A DNA stretch of 64,000 nt from Gaoshiqia hydrogeniformans. Its GTDB lineage: Bacteria > Bacteroidota > Bacteroidia > Bacteroidales > Prolixibacteraceae. This document shows positions 26,428-34,447 of this stretch, one piece after another. The notes beneath the pieces are model-generated. The model was given only the letters and a program-made list of their open reading frames with translations. It searched no databases and was not told the origin of the DNA. The DNA is taken from NCBI RefSeq assembly GCF_049347105.1, contig NZ_CP186334.1, positions 2,666,001-2,730,000 of the forward strand. Direction: 5' to 3'. The position numbers were made by a program, and so were the translations under genes. Position 1 is the first letter of the stretch. Each line of letters starts with the position of its first letter.

Positions 26428-28326
26428 TCAATAAGCCCGTCCTTCAAAACCTTCGACATAATTGATGAAGGACGTATTCACCACCTTATTTCCGCCCGGA
26501 GTGGGATAATCGCCGGTGAAATACCAGTCGCCGGTATCGTTCGGACAAGCCAGGTGCAGGTTCTCAACACTTTGGTAGACAATGTCAACGTCGGCATGGC
26601 AACCGTCGGGTTTAAGTAATTCGGCAATTTTAGCCGAGATTTGTTCCGGGCTAAACTGCCGGTAAATTTCTTTCACGTAATTCACAATTTCTTCTTTCGG
26701 AAGATTTTGCTGCGCCTTACATTTCTGATACACATCTTCAATTACCTGTTCTTTCCCGTGATCTTTCAGTAATTCGATGGCCGCGTTGAAGGCGATAAAC
26801 TTGCCCAGCACAGCCATGTCGATGCCGTAACAATCGGGATAACGGATTTGCGGCGCCGATGAAACAACAATAATCCGTTTGGGGCTCAGCCTGTCCAGAA
26901 TTTTCAGGATACTTTTTTTCAGGGTGGTTCCCCTGACAATCGAATCATCGATGATCACCAGGGTGTCTTTGTCTTCTTTGATCACACCGTAAGTCACATC
27001 GTACACATGGGCCACCAGGTCGTCGCGGCTGGCATCATCGGCAATAAAGGTACGCAGCTTTACGTCTTTAATGGCAATCTTTTCGACACGGGGTTCCAGC
27101 GAAATAATCTCTTCCAGCTCGGCTTCGGGCATACTGCCGTTTTTTGCACGGATCTGTTCTTTTTTCCAGGCCAGCAAATGTTCCCTGACACCGCCCATCA
27201 TTCCGTAAAATGCTGTCTCAGAGGTATTGGGGATGTATGAAAAAACGGTATTCTTCATGTCATAATTGATCGCCTTCAGGATGGTTGGGGCCAGCAAACG
27301 GCCCAGCTCTTTGCGTTCCTGATAGATATCTTTATCGCTTCCGCGCGAAAAATAAATCCGTTCAAACGAACAGGATCTCCGTTTATGCGGGACGCGGATC
27401 ATTTGCGTGGAAACATGGCCGTCTTTTTTAACGATGAGGGCTTCTCCCGGGTTAATTTGTTTTACCTGGTCGCCTTTCACATTCATCACCGTCTGGATCA
27501 CCGGCCGCTCGGAGGCAACCACGACGATCTCATCATCAATGTAATAATGGGCGGGGCGTATTCCCCAGGGATCGCGCGCCACAAAAGCATCGCCGTGGCC
27601 AATTAAACCGGCAATGGCATAACCGCCGTCCCAGTCTTTACTGGCGTTTTCCAGGATGCTTTGTACATCCAGCGTTTTTTCGATCAACGGGGAAATTTCG
27701 ATGTTTGTATAGCCTTCATTTTTGTATTGACGGAAACGGTATTGGTTTTCTTCGTCCAGGAAATGGCCGACCTTTTCGAGTACCGTTACCGTGTCGGTAT
27801 AGTTTTTCGGATGCTGTCCCAGATCGATTAACTTTTGAAACAACTCGTCGGTATTTGTCAGGTTAAAGTTTCCGGCCAAAACCAATGTCCGCGATTTCCA
27901 GTTATTCTGGCGCATCACCGGATGCACAAATTCAATGCTGTTATTTCCGAATGTCCCGTAGCGCAGGTGCCCCAGGTACAGTTCGCCGGCATAGGGCAGA
28001 TTTTCGTATGCCCACTTGAGGTTGTTGATATCTTTTCCTGATTTCAGCGCTTTTTTAACGCTTTTCCCGACTTTATCAAACACATCTTTTATCGGGTTCT
28101 GCTCAATCGACCGGTAACGGTTAATATACTCCTGCCCGGGTTTCAAATTCAACTTCACACTAACAACCCCCGCGCCATCCTGTCCGCGGTTATGTTGTTT
28201 TTCCATCAAAAGGTAGAGTTTATTTAAGCCGTATTGCCATGTTCCGTATTTTTCCTGGTAGTAATTTAAGGGCTTTCTTAACCGAATCAGCGCAATCCCA
28301 CACTCGTGTTTTATTAATTCACTCAT
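26428..28326 (-). CDS. PurF-like amidophosphoribosyltransferase, long form
   Basis: The 632-residue protein has a class II glutamine amidotransferase domain with the nucleophile candidate at Cys9 after a short propeptide-like leader (MSELIKHECGIAL); removal of eight residues would expose it. NRGQDGAG is the conserved binding motif. The C-terminal half carries a phosphoribosyltransferase domain with an intact PRPP loop (LVIIDDSIVRGTT). PurF makes 5-phosphoribosylamine, the first step of purine synthesis. Ordinary PurF has about 470 residues; this form has about 160 more, with long insertions between the domains. Members of this phylum often carry this long form beside a normal purF, so it may be a paralogue with a modified role (inference). 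It overlaps the SPOR gene upstream by four bases. Confidence 0.88.
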   Translation of the reverse strand: MSELIKHECGIALIRLRKPLNYYQEKYGTWQYGLNKLYLLMEKQHNRGQDGAGVVSVKLNLKPGQEYINRYRSIEQNPIKDVFDKVGKSVKKALKSGKDINNLKWAYENLPYAGELYLGHLRYGTFGNNSIEFVHPVMRQNNWKSRTLVLAGNFNLTNTDELFQKLIDLGQHPKNYTDTVTVLEKVGHFLDEENQYRFRQYKNEGYTNIEISPLIEKTLDVQSILENASKDWDGGYAIAGLIGHGDAFVARDPWGIRPAHYYIDDEIVVVASERPVIQTVMNVKGDQVKQINPGEALIVKKDGHVSTQMIRVPHKRRSCSFERIYFSRGSDKDIYQERKELGRLLAPTILKAINYDMKNTVFSYIPNTSETAFYGMMGGVREHLLAWKKEQIRAKNGSMPEAELEEIISLEPRVEKIAIKDVKLRTFIADDASRDDLVAHVYDVTYGVIKEDKDTLVIIDDSIVRGTTLKKSILKILDRLSPKRIIVVSSAPQIRYPDCYGIDMAVLGKFIAFNAAIELLKDHGKEQVIEDVYQKCKAQQNLPKEEIVNYVKEIYRQFSPEQISAKIAELLKPDGCHADVDIVYQSVENLHLACPNDTGDWYFTGDYPTPGGNKVVNTSFINYVEGFEGRAY

Positions 28327-28790
28327 TGCTGTTTTGTATCTGTAGATAATTTTGGAAACTGGATGATGTCCGGAACGATAAAGGCGTTGGGGTAAGCTTT
28401 TTTGATTTTTTCTTTTAATTTCAACGCTTCACTTTTGTTCCGGCAGTCGCCAACCCGCACTTTGAAGTTCGGACTTTGAAAAGTCACATAGATCGTCTCT
28501 TCCGGATGCTTTTTTAAGAATTCCGTTTTTACCTTCAGGGCTTCTTCGCGCGCTCTGGCGCCCGAACTAAAAAAAATTTCAAGCCGAAACCCGTCAATGC
28601 CTTCCCGTCGCTTATTCATGTCGATATGAGTCTGCAGCAGCGAATCCACCCGCGAATCCTGGCGGATATCCATTTGGTTACTAAGCCGGTGTTGCCTGGA
28701 AGATTTTTCTGAAGGTTTGTAGGATCTCTCCTGAGCAGAAATGCTCAATTGTAAAAGGAGAAGGATAATCCCAACGATTGAAAACTTCAT
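28323..28790 (-). CDS. Secreted SPOR-domain protein
   Basis: A 155-residue protein with a signal peptide (about 1-19, LLLLQLSISAQ) and a C-terminal SPOR domain (about 65-145: GFRLEIFFSSGARAREEAL, NFKVRVGDCRNKSEALKLK, AFIVPDII). SPOR domains bind denuded glycan strands of septal peptidoglycan. Inferred role is periplasmic, at the division site or cell wall. Its stop overlaps the start of the purF-like gene as ATGA, an odd pairing of a cell-wall protein with a nucleotide enzyme. A well-matched promoter lies 22 bases upstream. Confidence 0.85.
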   Translation of the reverse strand: MKFSIVGIILLLLQLSISAQERSYKPSEKSSRQHRLSNQMDIRQDSRVDSLLQTHIDMNKRREGIDGFRLEIFFSSGARAREEALKVKTEFLKKHPEETIYVTFQSPNFKVRVGDCRNKSEALKLKEKIKKAYPNAFIVPDIIQFPKLSTDTKQQ

Positions 28791-28811
28791 ATGCAGTGTC
28801 CTTTAAAAGTG

Positions 28812-28840
28812 CAAATATAATGCGATTTGATTTAATACAA
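28812..28840 (-). promoter_or_regulatory. Promoter of the SPOR/purF-like operon
   Basis: On the minus strand TTG (28840-28838) and TATATTTG (28819-28812) are separated by 18 bases. The -7 box is an exact TAnnTTTG match; the spacer is one base short of the usual 19-21. Confidence 0.6.
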
Positions 28841-28953
28841 GAATTCAGCCGTTCATGGGCTTCATAAAAAATAAAAAATTCACATTGGCTTTTTTTGTAA
28901 CTGCGAACTCATCAGCCGGTTATCCCCGAAAAGAAATTTGTGTGTATGATAAA

Positions 28954-28984
28954 TTTCCAAATCGGTTCAAAATCAATAAATTTG
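28954..28984 (+). promoter_or_regulatory. Promoter ahead of miaB that decides its start
   Basis: TTT at 28954-28956, a 20-base spacer and TAAATTTG at 28977-28984 fit the Bacteroidota pattern. Transcription from here would begin near 28990, downstream of the in-frame ATG at 28940, and so supports the miaB start at 29006. Confidence 0.55.
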
Positions 28985-29005
28985 CAGGCTTTAGTTGAAT
29001 ACCCG

Positions 29006-30340
29006 ATGAATAAAAAGAAACTGTTTATTGAAACATACGGCTGCCAGATGAATGTTGCAGACAGCGAGGTGGTGGCAGCCATCCTTCAGGACCGGCAATA
29101 CGAGCTTTGCCTGTCGGCCGAAGAGGCCGATGCCGTTTTTATCAACACCTGCTCGGTGCGCGACAACGCCGAGCAGCGAATTTGGGGCCGGCTCGACCAC
29201 CTGAAAGGATCAAAAAAACGAAACAAACACCTGGTCGTCGGCATCCTGGGATGTATGGCCGAACGGGTGGGCGACAAATTTCTCGAACACGAAGCCGTTG
29301 ACCTGGTTGCCGGTCCCGATGCTTACCGCGATTTGCCCTACCTGATGGACAAAGCCCTGGGGAAAGAAGATGCCATTAATGTTGAGCTTTCTGAAATTGA
29401 AACCTACGATAAAATCACCCCGGTGCGGATCGGCGAAAAATCCATATCAGGTTTTGTCAGCATTACCCGCGGATGCAATAATTTTTGCACGTACTGTATT
29501 GTTCCGTATACCCGAGGACGCGAACGCAGCCGCGACCCGCAGGATATCCTCAGCGAAGTCCGCGACTTGCAGCAAAAAGGATACAAAGAAGTGACGCTGC
29601 TCGGCCAAAACGTGAACTCGTATCAATGGCTGCCCGAAGGAACACGTAAACCGGTAAAGTTTTGGCATCTGCTGGACTTGGTCGCCGGAGAAGCCCCCGG
29701 CATGCGTTTCCGATTCACCACTTCGCATCCCAAGGATATGTCGGACAAAGTATTGAAAATGATTGCCGCCTACCCGAATATCTGCCGGCACATTCACCTG
29801 CCGCTGCAATCGGGCAGTTCCCGCATCCTTAAGCTGATGAACCGCAAATATGACCGGGAATGGTACATGGACCGCATCCGCGCTATTCGTGAACTGATTC
29901 CCGACTGCGGTATTTCAACCGATGTTTTTACCGGTTTTTGCTCCGAAACCGAAGAAGAACACCGCGAAACCTTAACGCTGATGGAATGGGCGCGGTTCGA
30001 CATGTCTTTCATGTTTAAATATTCAGAGCGGCCGGGAACTTATGCCCATAAATATTTGGCTGATGATGTGCCGGAGGATGTTAAAATCAGACGGCTGAAT
30101 GAAATGATCGAACTTCAAAACCGTTTATCGCTCGAAAGTAACCAGGCAGATATCGGGAAAACATTCGAGCTGTTGGTTGAAGGTCCGTCGAAGAAAAATA
30201 AAGATGAGTTTTTTGGACGCAGCCCGCAAAATAAAGTAATTGTATTTCCGAACCTAAACTTTCGGAAGGGCGATTACGTTCATGTTAAAATAGAAAAATG
30301 CACCCAAACCACCTTGATTGGACAGGCGGTAACCAAATAA
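29006..30340 (+). CDS. miaB: tRNA-2-methylthio-N6-dimethylallyladenosine synthase MiaB
   Basis: From the start at 29006 the protein has 444 residues, the normal MiaB length, and opens directly with KKLFIETYGCQMNVADSE. The frame extends to an ATG at 28940, but those 22 extra residues are unlike the family and precede the likely transcription start. UPF0004 domain: residues 1-120 with NTCSVRDNAEQR and GCMAER. Radical SAM domain: Cys157-x3-Cys161-x2-Cys164 (GCNNFCTYCIVPYTRG). TRAM domain: the last 65 residues. MiaB adds the methylthio group to i6A37 in tRNAs reading UNN codons. The next gene begins 6 bases downstream. Confidence 0.96.
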   Translation: MNKKKLFIETYGCQMNVADSEVVAAILQDRQYELCLSAEEADAVFINTCSVRDNAEQRIWGRLDHLKGSKKRNKHLVVGILGCMAERVGDKFLEHEAVDLVAGPDAYRDLPYLMDKALGKEDAINVELSEIETYDKITPVRIGEKSISGFVSITRGCNNFCTYCIVPYTRGRERSRDPQDILSEVRDLQQKGYKEVTLLGQNVNSYQWLPEGTRKPVKFWHLLDLVAGEAPGMRFRFTTSHPKDMSDKVLKMIAAYPNICRHIHLPLQSGSSRILKLMNRKYDREWYMDRIRAIRELIPDCGISTDVFTGFCSETEEEHRETLTLMEWARFDMSFMFKYSERPGTYAHKYLADDVPEDVKIRRLNEMIELQNRLSLESNQADIGKTFELLVEGPSKKNKDEFFGRSPQNKVIVFPNLNFRKGDYVHVKIEKCTQTTLIGQAVTK

Positions 30341-30346
30341 ACAAGC

Positions 30347-30712
30347 ATGAGTAAATTAATTGACGATTTCAGGGAATACCGGTCACGGATGAATGAAAAG
30401 ATCCTGGGTTCTGACAACAAAGTGATGAAACGTATTTATAGTGTGGATACGCTTGCCTACCAGGAAGGGGCGCTTCCGGTTAAAACAAAGGAAATGCTCG
30501 GACTGGTATCGTCTATGGTTTTGCGTTGCGACGACTGCATTAAGTATCATCTTGAGAAATGCCACGAACAGGGGCTGAGCGATGAAGAAATTTTTGAGGT
30601 GTTCGCTATTGCAAACCTTGTTGGGGGCACAATTGTTATTCCTCACACACGAAGCGCCGTTGAATACTGGGAAGCCTTAAATGAACAGGAAGGAGTCAAC
30701 TCGAAAAATTAA
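30347..30712 (+). CDS. AhpD-like carboxymuconolactone decarboxylase family protein
   Basis: The 121-residue protein has the CMD/AhpD core, with the redox motif CDDCIKYH (Cys-x2-Cys-x3-His) near residue 64 and the helix FEVFAIANLVGGTIVIPH. AhpD-type members act as thiol reductants or peroxidases. The CxxC-xxx-H arrangement is intact, so a redox role is likelier than a decarboxylase. It follows miaB by 6 bases, and its 3' end overlaps the 5' extension of the NifX-like frame, so the cluster appears co-transcribed. Confidence 0.87.
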   Translation: MSKLIDDFREYRSRMNEKILGSDNKVMKRIYSVDTLAYQEGALPVKTKEMLGLVSSMVLRCDDCIKYHLEKCHEQGLSDEEIFEVFAIANLVGGTIVIPHTRSAVEYWEALNEQEGVNSKN

Positions 30713-30722
30713 AAACAAACAG

Positions 30723-31061
30723 ATGATAGCTATTAGCGCCACCGATAAAAAACTGACAGCCAGCATGGATCTGCGATTCGGACGCTGTCCTTATTTTCTG
30801 CTGGTAAACGGGCAGGAAACTCAGTTCATTGCCAATCCGTTTGAAAAGGAAAGCGATGATGTTGCCCCCCGGGTAGTCGACATGCTGAAGGCCAAGGGAG
30901 TAAGCCGGATCATTACCGGCGAAATCGGACCGAAAGCCAAAACCAGCCTCGACAAACATCAGATCCAGATCATTATGCTGACCGAGGACAAGATCAGCCT
31001 GCAACACGTGTTGAAAAAAATGAACGTAACCGGTAAGGGAGATTCCTTAACCGTTAAATAA
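30723..31061 (+). CDS. NifX/NifB-like iron-molybdenum cofactor domain protein
   Basis: From the ATG at 30723 the protein has 112 residues and consists of one dinitrogenase iron-molybdenum cofactor binding domain (MIAISATDKKLTASMDLRFGRCPYF, VSRIITGEIGPKA). The open frame runs back to 30681, but the first 14 residues overlap the previous gene and are lysine-rich and not family-like. Proteins of this fold bind Fe-S or Fe-Mo clusters in nitrogen fixers, but stand-alone copies are common elsewhere with unknown roles. No nitrogenase gene is nearby. Its place between an AhpD-like protein and a ferritin-VIT1 protein suggests iron or redox handling (inference). Confidence 0.85.
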   Translation: MIAISATDKKLTASMDLRFGRCPYFLLVNGQETQFIANPFEKESDDVAPRVVDMLKAKGVSRIITGEIGPKAKTSLDKHQIQIIMLTEDKISLQHVLKKMNVTGKGDSLTVK

Positions 31062-31072
31062 ATCGCCGACAA

Positions 31073-31522
31073 ATGATCGTAAGAAAAGCGGTCGCGGCCG
31101 ATGCAAAAGCAATTACCGGTTTTCAGCTTGCGATGGCCTGGGAAACCGAAAACCTCCGGCTAGATGCGTCAACCCTGGAGGCCGGTGTTGAAGCTGTTTT
31201 TTCAGATCCCTCAAAAGGATGCTATTATGTGGCCGAAACCGATGGACAGGTTATTGCCTCCCTGCTCACTACCTTTGAGTGGAGCGACTGGCGAAATGGT
31301 ACGGTATTGTGGGTGCAATCGGTTTACGTATTACCCGAACACCGGGGAACCGGGGTTTATAAAACGATGTACAAATACATTCAGTCGATTGTAGAACAGG
31401 ATCAGCATCTGAAAGGCATCCGGTTATATGCCGAAAAAACAAACAGTGCCGCTCATCAGGTTTACGAGAAACTGGGTATGACCGCCGAACATTACCAGTT
31501 GTATGAGTGGTTAAAAAACTAA
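31073..31522 (+). CDS. GNAT-family N-acetyltransferase
   Basis: The 149-residue protein is a single GNAT domain: N-terminal MIVRKAVAADAKAITGFQ, central strand VLWVQSVYVLPEHRGTGV with the acetyl-CoA loop (HRGTGVYKTMY), and a C-terminal RLYAEKTNSAAHQVYEKLGM. The substrate is not predictable. It lies 11 bases after the NifX-like gene and 3 bases before the ferritin-VIT1 gene, inside the same apparent operon. Confidence 0.9.
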   Translation: MIVRKAVAADAKAITGFQLAMAWETENLRLDASTLEAGVEAVFSDPSKGCYYVAETDGQVIASLLTTFEWSDWRNGTVLWVQSVYVLPEHRGTGVYKTMYKYIQSIVEQDQHLKGIRLYAEKTNSAAHQVYEKLGMTAEHYQLYEWLKN

Positions 31523-31525
31523 ATC

Positions 31526-32407
31526 ATGGAACGCAAATCCTTATCACCCGAAACAAGGAAACAACTCATTGTTGCCCAGCGCAACGAAATTACCGAGTAC
31601 TACATCTATAAAAAGCTGGCTAAAAGTATAAAAGACGGGCACAATGCCGGGGTTTTGGATAAAATTGCCGGCGACGAGTTTCGTCATTACCAAATCTGGA
31701 TGAAATATACCGGAAGGGAGGTGTCTGCAAGCAGCTGGAATATCCGGAAATATTATTGGATTTCACGTATTTTCGGGATTACGTTTGGCATTAAATTAAT
31801 GGAAAAGGGCGAAGAAAAAGCGCAGATAAACTACAACGAAATGGCGAAAGAAATCCCGGAGGCCCTGGAAATCAGCAATGATGAAAAAGATCATGAAAAC
31901 CGGTTGATTTCGCTGATCAAAGAAGACAAGCTGGAATACATCGGGTCCATTGTTCTTGGCTTGAATGATGCCCTGGTTGAAATTCTGGGAACCCTGGCTG
32001 GCTTAACCTTTGCCCTGCAAAACACGAGGCTGGTAGCTCTGGCTGGAATGATTGCCGGAATTGCCGGCGCTTTATCCATGTCGTCGTCTGAATACCTGTC
32101 AACCCGGTCGGAAGGCAAGCAGGAAGGAGCAGTCAAATCAGCCGTTTTTACCGGGCTGGCCTACCTGGTTGCGGTGGTGTTTTTGGTCGCTCCCTTCCTG
32201 ATATTCAGTTCGCCCTTCGTTGCTTTGATTGTTGCCGTACTCGACTCGGTATTCCTGGTTTTTATATACAGCTACTACATCTCGGTGGCCAACGACCAGC
32301 CGTTTGCCAAACGCTTTTGGGAGATGGTCGGTTTAAGCGCCGGGGTTGGCTTAATCTCGTTTGGCCTGGGTTATTTGGCCCGGATTTTCTTTGGAATTGA
32401 AGTCTAA
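31526..32407 (+). CDS. Ferritin-like domain fused to VIT1/CCC1 membrane transporter
   Basis: The 293-residue protein has an N-terminal ferritin/rubrerythrin-like four-helix segment (about 10-135) containing NEITEYYIYKKLA and the metal motif Glu51-x-x-His54 (GDEFRHYQIW). It is joined to a VIT1/CCC1-type membrane domain (about 135-293, starting LEYIGSIVLGLNDALVEILGTLAGLTFAL) with about five membrane segments and the motif GALSMSSSEYLSTRSE. The layout parallels MbfA, which exports iron after oxidation at the ferritin-like site. Predicted role: Fe(II) or Mn(II) efflux or sequestration under oxidative stress; direction of transport is inference. Confidence 0.88.
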   Translation: MERKSLSPETRKQLIVAQRNEITEYYIYKKLAKSIKDGHNAGVLDKIAGDEFRHYQIWMKYTGREVSASSWNIRKYYWISRIFGITFGIKLMEKGEEKAQINYNEMAKEIPEALEISNDEKDHENRLISLIKEDKLEYIGSIVLGLNDALVEILGTLAGLTFALQNTRLVALAGMIAGIAGALSMSSSEYLSTRSEGKQEGAVKSAVFTGLAYLVAVVFLVAPFLIFSSPFVALIVAVLDSVFLVFIYSYYISVANDQPFAKRFWEMVGLSAGVGLISFGLGYLARIFFGIEV

Positions 32408-32418
32408 AACTGTTTCAA

Positions 32419-33099
32419 GTGAGCCTGCATTTGTTGAAAATGATCCGGGAAGGCGAACACCAGACCCAGGATTTCAAATATTGTATCAGCGATTCGAAAA
32501 AGATTGCCAAATCGCTGGTCGCCTTTGCCAATACCGACGGGGGCCGTTTGCTGATTGGCGTAAAAGACAACGGGAATATTGCCGGGGTGCGCTCGGATGA
32601 AGAGTATTATATGATTGAATCGGCAGCCAAAATTTACAGCAAACCCGAAATCAGTTTTTCAACCCGTCAACACCAGGCAGAAGGGAAAGTTGTACTGGAA
32701 ATTGTCGTGGAAAAAAATCAGGATAAACCTTATTTCGCACTGGATGAAAACGGCAAATGGCTGGCTTATTTTCGCAAAAACGACGAAAACAAACTGGCCA
32801 GCAAAGTGATGATTGAAGCCTGGCGCAAACAAAAAAGTCGGAAAGGGATTCTGATCAACTATTCGGACGACGAGAAATTTCTGCTTGACTTTCTGGAGAA
32901 GAATGCAACCATCAGCCAGTCGGTATTTGCCCGGAAAGCAGGAATTACCTACCGGAAAGCAGAAAAAATTATTTCCGATTTTATGGCGCTTGGTATCATA
33001 AAGCCAGTTGTTACCAGTCAGAAAATCAGCTATTCGCTGGTGCCTGACTTCAATAAAGATGAATGGGAATCATCGCATCATCCGCTTATCCGGCCCTGA
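32419..33099 (+). CDS. AlbA_2 (Schlafen-type) domain protein with winged-helix tail
   Basis: The 226-residue protein starts with GTG at 32419, or with ATG at 32440. Residues about 8-130 form an AlbA_2/Schlafen-type domain (EGEHQTQDFKYCISDSKKIAKSLVAFANTDGG, GVKDNGNIAGV). Residues about 150-215 are helical with a winged-helix feel (QSVFARKAGITYRKAEKIISDFMALGII). Such proteins are usually annotated as ATP-binding or transcriptional regulators; the fold can bind nucleic acid. No toxin, nuclease or other defence partner is adjacent, so it may simply regulate neighbouring genes (inference). Confidence 0.85.
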   Translation: MSLHLLKMIREGEHQTQDFKYCISDSKKIAKSLVAFANTDGGRLLIGVKDNGNIAGVRSDEEYYMIESAAKIYSKPEISFSTRQHQAEGKVVLEIVVEKNQDKPYFALDENGKWLAYFRKNDENKLASKVMIEAWRKQKSRKGILINYSDDEKFLLDFLEKNATISQSVFARKAGITYRKAEKIISDFMALGIIKPVVTSQKISYSLVPDFNKDEWESSHHPLIRP

Positions 33100-33148
33100 T
33101 TTTCACACTTATTTAAACTTAAATTAACCCGATTACCGATATTACGCC

Positions 33149-33156
33149 TATTTTTG
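33149..33156 (+). promoter_or_regulatory. -7 box ahead of the alkaline phosphatase gene
   Basis: TATTTTTG is an exact TAnnTTTG match 31 bases before the ATG. No clear TTG lies at the -33 position. Confidence 0.4.
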
Positions 33157-33187
33157 GGGCCTTAAAATTGTAATATCAGGTATTCGA

Positions 33188-34342
33188 ATGAAAAAATCAA
33201 TCATTTTAATGGTATCTGTTTTTCTGTTCCAGCTATCTTATGGACAGGAAAACTATAAGACAATCTCACCGGAAGATTCGGTGAAGGTCTACTCCGCAGA
33301 AAAAAACTTTTATCCGGTAAAAATCTATGAGGATCGGGCGAAAACAAAAAAACCACGCAATATCATCCTGATGATCGGCGACGGTATGGGAACCGCCCAG
33401 GTTTCGGCCGCAGTAACCGCAAACGGGGGACAACTATTCCTGAGCAACTTCAAACACCTTGGTTTTTCAAATACCCATTCGGCAAACAATTACATTACCG
33501 ACTCGGCCGCCGGTGGAACAGCCCTGTCAACCGGCTACCGGACATCCAACGGCGCTATCGGCGTTGACGTGGCAGACATCGCAAAGCCAACGATACTCGA
33601 CATTGCTGAAAGTAAAGGGAAGATGACCGGACTTGTTTCCTCTTCAGCGATTACCCACGCCACTCCGGCTTCGTTTATTGCTCACCAGCCATCGCGTAAC
33701 AGATACGAAGAAATTGCCGCTGACTTTCTGAAAACGGACATTGACGTTTTTATTGGAGGAGGCTACAAACATTTCACCAACCGCAAAGATGGCCGCGACC
33801 TGACGGTTGACCTGAAAGCCAAAGGATACCAGGTACTAACAGAACTGAACGAGATCGTATCCGTTAAATCGGGGAAACTGGCCGGTTTAACCGCGCCGGA
33901 ACACAACGACCGGTATGCGCAACGCGGAGACCTGTTGCCGAAGGCGACAGAAACAGCCATCAGGCTTTTGCGTAATCAGAAAGCAGGATTTTTCCTGATG
34001 GTCGAAGGATCCCAGATCGACTGGGCAGGACACCAAAATAACACTATATTTCTGATTGAAGAAATGCTCGACTTTGACCGTACCATTGGCGTAGCGCTCG
34101 AATTTGCAGCAGAGGACAACGAAACACTGATTGTGGTTACGTCCGACCACGAGACCGGAGGATTGGCCCTTACGGGGGGCAATTTGGAAACCGGTATGGT
34201 AAAAGGGACCTATAACACCGGCAGCCATACGGGTGTAATGGTCCCGGTATTCGCATTCGGCCCCGGGGCCGAACAGTTTACCGGTATCATGGACAATACC
34301 GATATCGCAAAAAAAATCATCTCCCTGATTGAAAACAAATAA
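33188..34342 (+). CDS. Alkaline phosphatase (PhoA family), periplasmic
   Basis: The 384-residue protein has a signal peptide (about 1-19, SIILMVSVFLFQLSYG). The PhoA-fold motifs are present: metal site NIILMIGDGMG near residue 58, nucleophile Ser106 in TDSAAGGTALSTG, and metal-binding regions VEGSQIDWAGHQND-like (VEGSQIDWAGHQN) and VTSDHETGG. It hydrolyses phosphate monoesters in the periplasm. It is somewhat shorter than E. coli PhoA. A strong terminator follows, so it is probably transcribed alone. No Pho-box-like motif was recognised. Confidence 0.93.
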   Translation: MKKSIILMVSVFLFQLSYGQENYKTISPEDSVKVYSAEKNFYPVKIYEDRAKTKKPRNIILMIGDGMGTAQVSAAVTANGGQLFLSNFKHLGFSNTHSANNYITDSAAGGTALSTGYRTSNGAIGVDVADIAKPTILDIAESKGKMTGLVSSSAITHATPASFIAHQPSRNRYEEIAADFLKTDIDVFIGGGYKHFTNRKDGRDLTVDLKAKGYQVLTELNEIVSVKSGKLAGLTAPEHNDRYAQRGDLLPKATETAIRLLRNQKAGFFLMVEGSQIDWAGHQNNTIFLIEEMLDFDRTIGVALEFAAEDNETLIVVTSDHETGGLALTGGNLETGMVKGTYNTGSHTGVMVPVFAFGPGAEQFTGIMDNTDIAKKIISLIENK

Positions 34343-34374
34343 CAGTCTGTTTGCATATGCGGCCGGACTGTTTT

Positions 34375-34416
34375 AAAACTATTGACAAGAACTGAGTCCT
34401 GTCAATAGTTTTTTTT
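34375..34416 (+). terminator. Strong intrinsic terminator after alkaline phosphatase
   Basis: AAAACTATTGACA (34375-34387) pairs with TGTCAATAGTTTT (34400-34412) over 13 base pairs with a 12-base loop and an eight-base T run. A weaker hairpin (34341-34371) lies just before it. Confidence 0.88.
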
Positions 34417-34447
34417 ATTTTTAACCTCTTTCTTATAAACCCGGCTT

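Noticed and set aside
28940..29005. Earlier miaB start at 28940
   Set aside because: The extra residues do not fit the family and the promoter box lies between this ATG and the one at 29006.
30723..31061. Nitrogen-fixation gene cluster suggested by the NifX-like protein
   Set aside because: No nifHDK, nifB or nifEN gene is nearby and stand-alone proteins of this fold are common in non-fixers.
32419..33099. Anti-phage defence island around the Schlafen-type protein
   Set aside because: Neighbours are iron, phosphatase and transport genes; no nuclease, helicase or toxin partner of a known system is adjacent.
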